Shown piece by piece: positions 1-9,200 of a stretch of 42,351 nucleotides of DNA. Source of the DNA: Opitutales bacterium (GTDB taxonomy: Bacteria; Verrucomicrobiota; Verrucomicrobiia; Opitutales; T3Sed10-336); contig JAIUMY010000017.1 of NCBI GenBank assembly GCA_022565335.1, positions 1-42,351 of the forward strand, given 5' to 3'. The notes beneath the pieces were generated by a model, which saw only the letters and a list, made by a program, of their open reading frames with translations, did no database searches and was not told the DNA's origin. The position numbers and the translations under genes are program-made. Every line of letters begins with the position of its first letter. Position 1 is the first letter of the stretch.

Positions 1-23
1 ACCTTCTTCACCCCCGTCAAAAC

Positions 24-111
24 GCCGTCCAAAGTCTGACGACTTCGGCTACAGGACCCCTGCCACTCCCCTGAAACAGCCGTCCAAAGTCTGACGACTT
101 CGGCTACAGGA
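24..111. repeat. Direct repeat pair, 33 nt, 22-nt gap
   Basis: Two identical 33-nt copies lie at 24-56 and 79-111. Each begins GCCGTCCAAAGTCTGACG and ends CTTCGGCTACAGGA. The spacer between them is unrelated. No open frame of note crosses them, so this looks like a fragment of an interspersed intergenic repeat family rather than coding sequence. Confidence 0.8.
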
Positions 112-148
112 ACCCTGATCCCCGACAGATCGAATGGCTTTAGGTTCT

Positions 149-236
149 TATCAGTGTCCATCTGTGGTTGCAGCCTCCAAAAAGTCACGTTTTCGGCTAC
201 CTCTCCGCGCTCTTTGCGTCCTCTGCGGTTCAATCG
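149..236 (-). repeat. Interspersed repeat remnant
   Basis: This stretch contains the phrases TGTCCATCTGTGGTT and CTCTTTGCGTCCTCTGCGG, which I recognise as belonging to a repeat scattered in many environmental bacterial genomes. Read on the minus strand it gives the low-complexity peptide style QRTQRARRGSRKRD that is often mis-annotated as protein. The rest of 1-479 shows no gene I can support. Confidence 0.5.
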
Positions 237-479
237 TTATCGCGGGGTAAACCTGCTCGCTACAAACAAATCCACCGGCTCTTCGGCGGTTTCCGTTAGT
301 GTTCCACAACCACGCGAACACGGGACCAGCGGCATTGCTGGTAACAGGGTTCATGCAGGCCTTCAGTGGAGAGACCTCCCCTTCCCTTGCGGGGCTTTTT
401 CCAGGGTTTTAAAACGAATTGGACTCGACAAAGCCGACTGGCGTTTTATCGTGAAAGCAATTGTCTATTTTTCTTTACC

Positions 480-1043
480 ATGGGCCTTTTCGATACAGTA
501 AAACTCTCTGATCCGCTTAAAATCCCTGGATTTACCAAGTTGGTTTCAGAATTTCAGACCAAAGAATTCGGGTCTGCGATGAGAGTTTATACCATCGGTT
601 CCCTGCTCCCCGAATCGCCGGTTCATTATGGAATCGTTAAGGAACAGTTGTGGGAACCGTCTGAAGAGAATGAAAATGGTATCACGCAAACGATCTATCT
701 GGTCATTTGGCACCATATTCTGGCAGGCGTTTACCTGGAGGCTCAAGAGGCAGAGGAACGGTTACGCACGGTGGATCGGCTCGACCTGATTCGATGGCTT
801 GATCAGGCCCAGAGAAAAGCGCACCGGAGCCAGAGGCGCTATCAGAAATTCCACCATACTGTCAGTAACTACCATCAACACATTAAGAGATCGAACGGGG
901 AGAAAGAGACGCCGTTCGACTTTCTTTGGCGTTTGCCGGAGGAAATTCTCAACGATCCGGATCCGCTGGGCAAAATTCTCGAACAGGAAGCAGCGAAGGA
1001 AACGGAAAACGATGACGATAATCGCTATGATTGGTTTGATTGA
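480..1043 (+). CDS. Conserved hypothetical protein (MGLFD...FQTKEF type)
   Basis: This gene encodes 187 residues when started at the ATG at 480; an upstream in-frame start at 366 would add a basic stretch that overlaps repeat debris, so I reject it. I do not recognise a characterised family. The N-terminus MGLFDTVKL followed by FQTKEFG resembles small proteins of unknown function that begin MGxFD and carry an FQTKD-like motif. The middle (about residues 85-140) is rich in Arg, Gln and His and probably helical. The C-terminus is very acidic (ENDDDNRYDWFD). No signal peptide or membrane segment is seen. It stands alone, between repeat debris and a convergent gene pair. Function unknown. Confidence 0.7.
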   Translation: MGLFDTVKLSDPLKIPGFTKLVSEFQTKEFGSAMRVYTIGSLLPESPVHYGIVKEQLWEPSEENENGITQTIYLVIWHHILAGVYLEAQEAEERLRTVDRLDLIRWLDQAQRKAHRSQRRYQKFHHTVSNYHQHIKRSNGEKETPFDFLWRLPEEILNDPDPLGKILEQEAAKETENDDDNRYDWFD

Positions 1044-1177
1044 TCCTTTTGAATTGTGGGCAAATATTCAACAGCAATATAAGGCTTATAGTCCTTGAAA
1101 ACCGGTTTGCGATTTAAGGCCTATGGAGGAATACTTTAAGAAAGGATTCGTTTACGAAACCAGCTTCTGGCAACCAA

Positions 1178-1963
1178 TCATTCGGCAAGGGCTTCGGTCC
1201 GCAAATCGGAGGGCATTGCATTGCCCGGACGGTGAACGATCATGAGCGGGAGCTTAGCCGCTTTGGCGGCCAGAAAAGGGGTGACACCGCAGGCCCACCA
1301 GAGGGCTTGGGCGCCTTCCGCAATTCGTTTTCGGGCTTGCTCACAATCTCCCCCCGGCCAGGGGAGAAGGAGATCCGTTTCCCAGTTCACGGGAATTTGC
1401 TCCGCCGCCCCACGGTGGATCGGTCCCCCGTGGCAACGCGGAAAACGGGCGGTAAAGGCGGCTACTTCATCAGCCTTGACGGTCTCTTCCCAGATGCGCA
1501 ACGTCAGGGCCATTGGTCCGGAAAAAGGTTCGGCGGGTTGGCACCGGATTCCACTGCTCATCACTGCAGGGCCCCAGTCCGGAGCTAGACCCCGGTCGGC
1601 GAGCAAACCATCAAAACTAACCGAACTGCCAATGAGAAAGGCAACCGAACGGTCGGTCCACAGATCGTCTACCCGGGTCACCGATCGGTCTTTTTCACCA
1701 TGAATCAAAACATCATAGAGGCGCAGGTCCTGACGCAGATCACAGTTGGCGGCGATCTCCGGCGGCGGTGAGAATTGCCCCGGTGCCCCTTGCCAAATCA
1801 GCGGGCAAGCGTTTTGATTGGCGGCGCAAAAGGCGGCAAAAGCCGGCGCATGATCCCGATCCAGAATCACCAGATTAAGACACAGATAACCACTCAACAG
1901 GGTGGATGGATAAACGGTTACCTCGTCAGAACGACAGGCTTGGCGAAGGTCTCGGGGAGTCAT
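1178..1963 (-). CDS. DUF1445 / UPF0317 family putative hydro-lyase (D-glutamate cyclase-like)
   Basis: The product is 261 residues, the usual length of the family. It begins MTPRDLRQACRS, the typical opening of DUF1445/UPF0317 proteins, followed by the conserved LSGYLCLNLVIL and FCAANQNACPLI segments. The mammalian homologue converts D-glutamate to 5-oxo-D-proline; bacterial members are called putative hydro-lyases, and their substrate is not settled. The start is the ATG at 1963, which overlaps the stop of the upstream TIM-barrel gene as ATGA; the longer frame reaching 2137 lies inside that neighbour and is a shadow. The four-base overlap implies translational coupling and a shared pathway. 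A 5-oxoprolinase lies about 4 kb away on the same strand, which makes D-glutamate/5-oxoproline metabolism a reasonable guess. Confidence 0.85.
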   Translation of the reverse strand: MTPRDLRQACRSDEVTVYPSTLLSGYLCLNLVILDRDHAPAFAAFCAANQNACPLIWQGAPGQFSPPPEIAANCDLRQDLRLYDVLIHGEKDRSVTRVDDLWTDRSVAFLIGSSVSFDGLLADRGLAPDWGPAVMSSGIRCQPAEPFSGPMALTLRIWEETVKADEVAAFTARFPRCHGGPIHRGAAEQIPVNWETDLLLPWPGGDCEQARKRIAEGAQALWWACGVTPFLAAKAAKLPLMIVHRPGNAMPSDLRTEALAE

Positions 1964-2757
1964 ACGGTAAAAAGGCGGCGCAGGTAAGTGATCTCTTTGG
2001 CCAGGAGACTCAAATGTCGCTCCTGATCCTGGTGGGCGTAAAAGGGCTGAAGATTCCAGAGGCCTCTCCGGGGGCGCGTACCCCACCCTTCGGCCAGCTC
2101 CTGCCAATTGTTGGCCCCCTGTCCACAGGGAACCCATTCTCTCTCTCCCTCCGGACCGCAGCGTACATCCTTCACCCCGAGATCAGACCAGTGGTCGCCG
2201 AGAATCATCTCCATCCGCTTGGCGCCGCAGAGTCCCTCGTGCAATTGGTTCCCAGCGTCGGGCATCACACCGATTCGCTCTGTCGGGAGTCCTTCGACAA
2301 GAAAAGCAAGGGACTCGGGGGAGGTGACAAGCCGGTCATGGTGGACTTGATAAATGGCCTGCGCATCGTATCGTTCTAAAAGCGGGACCAGCTGCTCCAA
2401 AATCTTTCGGGAGGCATGGATTTGCTCCGGATAGGGCCGGGAGGGATCATGGGGTAAATGGGCTAATCGAAATCTTCGTATTCCTGCCTCAACCAGGACC
2501 TGTAAATCCCGCTCCCCGACCGCCGAGGGGTTCACCCCCCAAGTAGCAAAACAACAGTCCAATCCCTCCGCCCGAACGGCCTGGACAAAAGCGGGAACCT
2601 GTTTGGCCAATTGGCCAGGCTCCACCCAGAAACCCCGGCGAATAACCAGGTCAACCGCATCGGCCCCGGTATCCCGGAGACGACAGGCCAATTCCCTGAC
2701 TGGCAGATGCGCCAGAAATTTGGGGAAAACGGAAACGATTGGGACGTTCTTGGTCAT
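1960..2757 (-). CDS. Sugar phosphate isomerase/epimerase family, TIM barrel
   Basis: This 265-residue protein has the pattern of xylose isomerase-like TIM barrels. It shows alternating strands with acidic or His residues at strand ends: DAVDLVIRRGFWVEP, GLDCCFATWG, AIYQVHHDRLVTSPE, IGVMPDAGNQ, VKDVRCGPEGERE. The HHD, DAGN and KDVR segments sit where the metal and substrate ligands of the family lie. I start it at the ATG at 2757 (MTKNVPIVSVF), not the upstream alternative at 2778. It is the first gene of a minus-strand pair whose second member is the DUF1445 gene, joined by an ATGA overlap. Substrate unknown; a sugar or hydroxy-acid epimerase or isomerase is the general expectation. Confidence 0.8.
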   Translation of the reverse strand: MTKNVPIVSVFPKFLAHLPVRELACRLRDTGADAVDLVIRRGFWVEPGQLAKQVPAFVQAVRAEGLDCCFATWGVNPSAVGERDLQVLVEAGIRRFRLAHLPHDPSRPYPEQIHASRKILEQLVPLLERYDAQAIYQVHHDRLVTSPESLAFLVEGLPTERIGVMPDAGNQLHEGLCGAKRMEMILGDHWSDLGVKDVRCGPEGEREWVPCGQGANNWQELAEGWGTRPRRGLWNLQPFYAHQDQERHLSLLAKEITYLRRLFTV

Positions 2758-2947
2758 GGGGAGAGGGCGTTTCGGCAAGAGTGTCGAGTCATCATCCCGA
2801 CAGTCTCTTCACGTATTTGTTCAAGGCAAACCAATGGTTCGTCTCTTCAGGGAAAGCGGGATAAGATTTTATTTCTGAAACTCGACAAAGCCATAAGAGT
2901 TGCTAAGATCAAGTTTCTTTCGTCCTTCCTTCAATCCCCCTATTCCG

Positions 2948-4126
2948 ATGTTGAATCTCGCTCTCTTTGGCCCTCCCGGTGCTGGTAAAGGAACGCAGTC
3001 GCAGAAACTGATCGACCAGTTCAACCTTTCCTACATCTCCACGGGGGATTTGCTGCGCAAGGAACTTGCCGCGAAAACCTCCCTCGGCCAGCAAGCCAAG
3101 GATATCATCGCTTCGGGGGGATTGGTCTCAGATGAAATCATTGTCCAACTGATCGAAAAAACCATTTCCGGAAATCCGGGCACCAAGGGGTTTCTCTTTG
3201 ATGGTTTCCCCCGCACGCTGATCCAGGCTTATATTCTGGAAGGACTGATGATCAAGCTGCATACGTCCCTCACCGCCCTGGTCAATCTTGAAGTCCCGAA
3301 CGAGGTTTCCATTGAGCGTTTGGTGAACCGGGGCAAAACCTCCGGTCGGTCGGATGACCATGATACGGTCATCCGCCAACGACTCCGTGAATATGAGGAA
3401 AAGACTCTTCCGGTGCTGGAGTTTTACAGTGACAAGGGGATTTGCCACAACCTCGACGCCACGCAGGCTATCGAGGAGGTAAACCAACAGATTCTCGGAA
3501 TCATTCACCAGGAGCTAAGCAAACAGCTTTTCAATGTCGTACTTTTTGGATACCCCGGTTCGGGGCGGGGCTCCCAAGGGAGGGCTTTGGCGAAGGCCTT
3601 TGGACTGGAATATGTGGCGACCGGTGAAATGTTGGAGGAGGAAATCCGGTCCGGCAGCAATTTCGGCCAAAAGATTCAAAAGCTCTACGACAACGGCGAG
3701 TTGGTTCCCGACGAAATCGTGATTCCCCTGATCGAAAAACGCCTCGCCCGACGCGAAGGGGTCAAGGGGTTTATTTTCAAGGGATTTCCCCGAACCCTGG
3801 TCCAAGCCTATATCCTGGAAGGGTTGCTGAAAAAACACGGGGCCTCGATTGATTTGGTCCTGGATCTTGAGGTACCTACCCTGGAGTTGATCAAAAGGCT
3901 GGACCAGCGCAGCAAAACCGACCGTTGTATGCCCTACGATACGAGTACCGAGAAGATTGTCCGGCGCTTGCAGGAACACGAACAAAAAACGATTCCGGTT
4001 ATCGACAAATATCAGCAGTTACACCGCATCACGAGGGTCAACGGGGAGGGTTCTTTCGATGAAGTGTTCGCGAAGTTGTCGGAAAAAATTTCCCAGGGCA
4101 TCGAGGGCGTTACCCCGCCGGCCTAA
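2948..4126 (+). CDS. adk: Tandem adenylate kinase (second domain degenerate)
   Basis: Adenylate kinase interconverts ATP plus AMP and two ADP in the cytoplasm. This 392-residue protein carries two adenylate-kinase-like domains in a row. Domain 1 (about 1-190) looks active: P-loop GPPGAGKG at 8-15 with Lys14, TGDLLR at 32-37, DGFPRT at 85-90, short lid with RSDD, and RQRL. Domain 2 (about 195-385) keeps the fold but has changed key residues: the P-loop reads GYPGSGRG (Arg207 in place of Lys), TGEMLE replaces TGDLLR, KGFPRT replaces DGFPRT, and the RSDD motif is lost. It is therefore probably a pseudokinase or regulatory half. The start is the ATG at 2948, because the longer frame adds no kinase sequence. 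The gene converges with the DUF429 gene, five bases apart, with no visible terminator. Confidence 0.93.
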   Translation: MLNLALFGPPGAGKGTQSQKLIDQFNLSYISTGDLLRKELAAKTSLGQQAKDIIASGGLVSDEIIVQLIEKTISGNPGTKGFLFDGFPRTLIQAYILEGLMIKLHTSLTALVNLEVPNEVSIERLVNRGKTSGRSDDHDTVIRQRLREYEEKTLPVLEFYSDKGICHNLDATQAIEEVNQQILGIIHQELSKQLFNVVLFGYPGSGRGSQGRALAKAFGLEYVATGEMLEEEIRSGSNFGQKIQKLYDNGELVPDEIVIPLIEKRLARREGVKGFIFKGFPRTLVQAYILEGLLKKHGASIDLVLDLEVPTLELIKRLDQRSKTDRCMPYDTSTEKIVRRLQEHEQKTIPVIDKYQQLHRITRVNGEGSFDEVFAKLSEKISQGIEGVTPPA

Positions 4127-4131
4127 GACTC

Positions 4132-4854
4132 TTATTGGTGCGGCAGGAGATCTTTGGGCAACCAGATCCATCCGGGGTCCGGATTCCGGCAGACTGAGGG
4201 ACCTACCATTTTCTCTCGCTCCTCCCCCAGAACCCGAGCGCCCAAGGCACACCAATAGGCATCAATTTCGTCCTGATGACGATTTTTCATGGTTTCCGGA
4301 TGAACCTTTCCCTGCAGACTTTGGCTTCTCTTGAGACCGGAGGGATAGGTTTCGAAAATTTGCCAGCGGTGCCGATTGGTCCAAAGGCCCGCTTCACGGG
4401 AGGTGCGGGCAAATTTTGCCAGGAAATGAACGCCTTTGGTGGCCTGACTGCCAATCATATCCTTAAGAGGAGACAGCGGTTTCAATCCCTGCCGAAACCA
4501 AAACATCTCGGTCTCCCGGTAGAGATAGGGGTTTTCCTGGGACCCCCCGATGTCCCCGGCCTCCTGGTGGTGGACAATCAAATCGATAAACCCTCTGGAA
4601 AAAGAAAGCGGGGTATCGATGCCCATAAACAAAACCTCGGAGCCACTGAACGAATTCCCGCATAACCTGCCCGCCTTGACCAGCCATTGTTCGGGGGTTT
4701 GCGCTTGGTTGATCACCGGTCGCAAATTCCCCCGCCAGGGAGAGCCGAGGAACTTTCCGGCCGCATCGAGAAATACCAAGGCATCGCGGCTTTGCGCATT
4801 ACGGTCGCAATTCCAGCCTCCCACATCCCAACCAGCATAGAGTTTTGGGGTCAT
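4132..4854 (-). CDS. DUF429-like predicted RNase H-fold protein
   Basis: The protein has 240 residues. It has the acidic-motif layout of DUF429, a family predicted to adopt an RNase H-like fold. GWDVGGW at 8-14 supplies the first Asp, GIDTPLSF around 79-86 the second acidic strand, FETYPSG at 168-173 the third, and HQDEIDAYWCALGA near 193-206 the C-terminal acidic helix. In DUF429 these residues would hold metal ions. Activity has not been established for most members, so nuclease function is an inference. It starts with ATG at 4854 and is not overlapped by neighbours. Downstream it converges with adk; upstream lies the first composite repeat block. Confidence 0.65.
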   Translation of the reverse strand: MTPKLYAGWDVGGWNCDRNAQSRDALVFLDAAGKFLGSPWRGNLRPVINQAQTPEQWLVKAGRLCGNSFSGSEVLFMGIDTPLSFSRGFIDLIVHHQEAGDIGGSQENPYLYRETEMFWFRQGLKPLSPLKDMIGSQATKGVHFLAKFARTSREAGLWTNRHRWQIFETYPSGLKRSQSLQGKVHPETMKNRHQDEIDAYWCALGARVLGEEREKMVGPSVCRNPDPGWIWLPKDLLPHQ

Positions 4855-4930
4855 GGGCTACTATCACCAAGACATCGCGCGAGGCAAGAGGCGAGGCTCT
4901 TTTCTTTGAAGAATGTATCGATTCTTGAAA

Positions 4931-5143
4931 TACGCCCCTCAACCCAACCATTCGAGCTCGGAGAGACCCTCGCCCTCCCAGGAACGTACCCGCCGGGAGG
5001 GACATGTGTCCTTGCTTTAGGTGCGAAAACAGCCCCAAGGACAGGAATGTCCTTGCTCCTTATTGGGAAACAGCCCCAAGGACAGGAATGTCCTTGCTCC
5101 TTATTGGGAAACAAACCTAAGGTCACGGGTCCTTGCTCCTTAT
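4931..5143. repeat. Composite interspersed repeat, copy 1
   Basis: This is the first of three copies of a composite repeat (others at 12330-12494 and 12568-12782). It has an A part holding ATTCGAGCTCGGAGAGACCC and CTCGCCCTCCCAGG, a B part ending TTGCTTTAGGTGCGAAAACAG, and C units of 41 nt. Each C unit contains a perfect hairpin, AAGGACA-GGAA-TGTCCTT. C units start at 5033 and 5074, with a decayed third at 5114-5143. The 41-nt period is not a multiple of three, so minus-strand frames through it change frame from unit to unit. It is non-coding in my reading. Confidence 0.85.
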
Positions 5144-5161
5144 CTTCTTGGCTTCCTTGGG

Positions 5162-5182
5162 GATCGGTTCTCAAAACCGATC
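5162..5182. other. Perfect 8-bp dyad spanning the manA stop codon
   Basis: GATCGGTT at 5162-5169 and AACCGATC at 5175-5182 form a perfect 8-bp stem with a 5-nt loop. The manA stop codon (5171-5173) lies in the loop. On the minus strand the hairpin is followed by CCCC rather than a T-run, so it is not a standard intrinsic terminator; it may be a 3' stabiliser or chance. Confidence 0.35.
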
Positions 5183-6112
5183 GGTCAAAAGAAGAACCGA
5201 GGGAGCTTTGGCGGTAAGAACGAACTCGCCGGCATAAGGCAGAATGGCGTTGCTGGCGAGAGGCAGGGGCTCACCATTCAACTCCACTTCGCCACGGACG
5301 AGGCTGAGGATTTTAGCGGCTTCACCGGAAGAAAAATGGAGAGTCTCGCCTTCCTCGAGAGCAAATTCCCGAAGACAAAACTCGCGGCAATCGGCAAGCA
5401 CACGGCTTTCCTTGGAGGGCGGCAGGGGTTCGGGTTCGAAGTCCTCGAAATCGATACTCTTCAAACTTTCCTCAATATGGAGGGCCCGGGGCTGACCATC
5501 CAAACCAACCCGTCCCCAATCGTAAACCCGATAGGTGGTATCACTGTTTTGCTGAATTTCCAAAATAAGATTCCCTCCATCGATGGCGTGAAGGCGCCCG
5601 CTCTCTACGAGAATGGAATGCCCTTCGGAAACGGGGAAACGATGCACCAGCGGCTCCAGGCGTTCTTCCCGGAGAGCGGCTTCAAACTCTTCCTTGGTCA
5701 CGCCTTTTTTTAAACCCACGATCAATCCGGAGCCTTCGGCGGCATCGGCCACATACCAGTTTTCGGTTTTGGGCTCACCCTGCAGCTCTCCTGCCACGGC
5801 GGCGGGAGGGTGGACTTGCAGGCTCAGTCTTTGCTGGCAGTCCAGCCATTTGACGAGTATTGGAAAGGGGGTTTGAGGATCGTAATCCGGTCCCATGATT
5901 TCGAGCGGAAAATTTTGCAGGAGTTCCCGCAAAGTCTTACCGGCATGGGCCCCACCCTGCACCACCGACTGCGCTTCCGGTCGGTCAACAATTTCCCAGC
6001 TTTCCCCGATCACTTTGGCCCCGGGCAAGGAGCGCCCGAGCTTTTCCTCGAGACCCCGGCCGCCCCAGACGCGTTCTTGATAAATCGGTTCAAAAAATAT
6101 GGCTTCATTCAT
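5171..6112 (-). CDS. manA: Mannose-6-phosphate isomerase, class I
   Basis: Phosphomannose isomerase interconverts mannose-6-phosphate and fructose-6-phosphate in the cytoplasm and feeds GDP-mannose and mannose catabolism. This 313-residue protein is the short bacterial type I form. The zinc ligands are visible: Gln99 and His101 in SLQVHP, Glu117 in KTENWY and His175 in GRLHAIDGG. Further family marks are ERVWGGRGL near the N-terminus and QQNSDTTYRVYDWGR, followed by a cupin-like C-terminal part. I start it at the ATG at 6112; a TTG five codons upstream is possible, but its ribosome site is no better. It lies between 5-oxoprolinase upstream and a composite repeat block downstream on the same strand, with 176 bases to the former. 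Confidence 0.92.
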   Translation of the reverse strand: MNEAIFFEPIYQERVWGGRGLEEKLGRSLPGAKVIGESWEIVDRPEAQSVVQGGAHAGKTLRELLQNFPLEIMGPDYDPQTPFPILVKWLDCQQRLSLQVHPPAAVAGELQGEPKTENWYVADAAEGSGLIVGLKKGVTKEEFEAALREERLEPLVHRFPVSEGHSILVESGRLHAIDGGNLILEIQQNSDTTYRVYDWGRVGLDGQPRALHIEESLKSIDFEDFEPEPLPPSKESRVLADCREFCLREFALEEGETLHFSSGEAAKILSLVRGEVELNGEPLPLASNAILPYAGEFVLTAKAPSVLLLTDRF

Positions 6113-6288
6113 CGTTCCGTCATTCAAGTGGGCTGGCGCCCTCCGTCAACGCTTTTACGTGACGATGGCGGAAAGTGGTAGGCGAGGTTACAATTAAGAG
6201 TTAAGAAGTGGAGTGTTTTTACGACAGACCACCCAGTGGAGCTCAGCGAAAGCCCGCTGTTTTCCTTTCCCAAGGGGAGTCTGCGACC

Positions 6289-9200
6289 TTACTTCTCCTT
6301 CCCCCAGGCGCCGCCGCCGGGGGTTTCGAGACGAATGGCTTCCCCGGCTTGCAGGGAGAGAGCGGTGTTTCCACGAAGGGGCTGGCGGGTCTTTTCGGCG
6401 TCGAGATAGAATTGTTCCCCAACTTTTCCGTCTGCGCCTCCGTTGCGTCCATAGGGCTTTTCTTTGCGGTGCTGAGCCAGAATGGACACATCGACGGGTT
6501 CCAAAAAACGAATCTGGCGCACTAAACCATCTCCCCCAGGCCAGCGTCCAACGCCTCCGCTGTTGCGGCGCAGAGAGAAAACTTCCAATCGGACAGGATA
6601 CCGTTTTTCCAATATCTCCGGATCGGTGATGGCGGTATTGGTCATATGGCTGTGCAAACCGGAAGCTCCGGCCTCCCCTTCTCTGGCCCCGCAGCCTCCG
6701 CCAAGGGTTTCATACAAACGGAATCCCTCCCCGCCAAAGACGAAATTGTTCATCGTTCCCTGGCTGCCCGCTTCCTGGCCAAAGAGCAATAACAGGAGAT
6801 CGACCAGGCGTTGGCTGGTTTCCACATTTCCCGCCACCACGGCGGGATTGGGCCCTTTTTCGGAAAATGGCGGGGCCAGGATACCTTCCGGAATCTCCAA
6901 CTGAAGGGGTTCCAGCAAGCCTTCATTCAGCGGCAGGTCTTTGGCCACCAATTTGCATAAACTATAAAGCACCGCACTACGGACGATCCCCATGGTGGCA
7001 TTCAGATTTCCCGGATGCACGCCCTCGGTCCCTGCAAAATTCAAGCGCCATCGCTCTTCATCAACCTTCTCGAACCGGACCACCAGACGGGTGCCATCAT
7101 CCAACGTTTGCGCCACCCGGGAATGTTCGGGACGGAGGGCAGAGAGGGCCTGAACGGTCTGCGCGGCAACCATTTCCCGTAACCGGCGGCCATAGTGCAA
7201 AACAGTCTCCACCCCGAAGTTTTCCGCCAAGGCGCGCAGCAATCGCTCTCCTCTACGATTAGCCGCCACCTGGGCCCGCAAGTCGGCGAGGTTTTCCTCC
7301 ACCGCCCGACTCGGCCATGGCCCTTGCCGCAAGGTTTTCTCAATGGTTTCCCACTGGGGCTTTCCGCCCCGAAACACCAAGGTCGGCAAGAAAACCACGC
7401 CCTCTTCTTCCAGGCAGCTGGCATCCGGGGGCATCGAACCAGGGGACTTTCCCCCCATCTCCGCGTGATGGGCACGGTTGACCACATATCCGAGAAGCGT
7501 ATCACCGGAAGTAAACACGGGCGTGATAACGGTCAGATCGGGCAAGTGGGACCCTCCATACAGGGGATGATTGGTGACCACCACATCGCCGGGACCGAGC
7601 TCCATCTTTCGACAAACCTCGCGGACACACAATCCCAGGGAGCCCAGATGCACGGGCACATGGGGGGCGTTGACAATCAATTGGCCCCCGGGGTCGAGCA
7701 AGGCACAGGAAAAGTCCAACCGTTCCCGTATATTGGTCGACAGCGCGGTTCGCCGCAATTGTTCTCCCATTTCCTCGGTCAGGCTACGAAAGCGGTTGGT
7801 GAATAGGCTGAGCCGGAGCGCGGCATTGGCTTCTTGCCCGCCTTCTGCCGGCGTATCGGGGTCCGCAGCAGCAGACTGCGATTCTTCGTGAACCGCAAGC
7901 AAAGTTCCCTCCCTGCCTCCCCGGGCAAACCATCCCGGTTCCAGAAAAAAGGAACAGGTCCGGTTCTGAAAAAAAGTCGGGCCGCGAAAAGTTTTTTTCT
8001 CCGAGACCTCATCCAGGGAAACCCGTTGTTCCGCTTCCGCATCAACCTCCTGGCCGTCCGCAAACACCTCTTTGGCAGTCTCCCTGGTGGCTCCGCAAAA
8101 ACGGATTTGCAGCCGGACCAATTCCAAGGGTCTTTCCTCCGCGCGGTATCCAAAAACCTCCTCGAAACGTTCCCAAAAGGCTTCTTGCACCGAAGCGGCA
8201 AGGATTTTTTCAGGGTTCAGGAAAACCTCCAATTCACTCTCCTGCCCGAGCAAACGCAGGGCCGCCCGGTATTCCACCGGACGCAGGTCATGACTTTCGC
8301 CCAAATCCTTTTGCAAACTCTCTTCCCCCTCTTGACGCAAATCCTCCACTACCGAACCGAGACGGGAGGCAGCGGTTTCCCAAGGTTCCAGAATTTCCTT
8401 TTGGAAAACCTGCGTCGGCACCGCGGCCGCCAACCCATCGGCACTCAATAAGCCCGCCCGGGGCGGAAAAATGACCGTTTTCAGCCCCAGCAAATCCGCC
8501 AGTGAACAAGCATGTAAACCACCGGCTCCGCCAAAGGCCACCAAGGGGTACTCCACGAGATCAATGCCTTCCTGTAAGGAAATTTTCCGAATCGCTCCAG
8601 CCATGGTTTCATTGGCAATACGCAGGAAGCCCTGCAAAACCCGCTCCCGGGACATATCCTGCCCCGCGGTATTCAAGGCCTGGCAGATTTCGTCCAAGGC
8701 TTCTTCCGCGGCCTTGATTCGCACCGGAACCCCAAAATCCTCCGGGGCAATCCTCCCCAAAAGAACCTGCACATCGGTCAAAGTCAAAGGACCACCGGCA
8801 CCATAACAAGCGGGCCCGGGAAAGGATCCGGCACTCTCCGGCCCCACCCGCAAACGGTGTCCGTCAAACGAACAAATACTCCCCCCACCGGCGGCCACGG
8901 TTTCGATGCGCAGGGAAGGTGACTGAATGCGGGCGCCAGCCACTTCGGTTTCCTGAACCAGCGGGAAGGTTCCGTCCCACCGGGCCACATCGGTACTCGT
9001 TCCGCCCATGTCGAAACTCAGACATTTTTCAAACCCCGCCCGCTTGGCGGCCTCAGCGGCTCCCACCACGCCTCCGGCAGGCCCGCTCAAAAGGCTGTCC
9101 TTGGGATGAAACAAAGCCCGCGGAACCAACCCGCCCGCACTGGTCATCACCTCCAAACGCGACCCCTCCCCCAGCGCCCGGTCCACCCGGTCCAGATAGT

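Noticed and set aside
799-1098. Arg-rich open frame overlapping the first gene
   Set aside because: It is a shifted-frame shadow of the 480-1043 gene, with low-complexity Arg content.
4851-5174. Minus-strand open frames with repeated CPWGCF / PVLGAVFAPKAR peptides here and at 12034-12881
   Set aside because: They run through 41-nt repeats; the period is not a multiple of three and the same DNA is read in different frames. No start site or family support.
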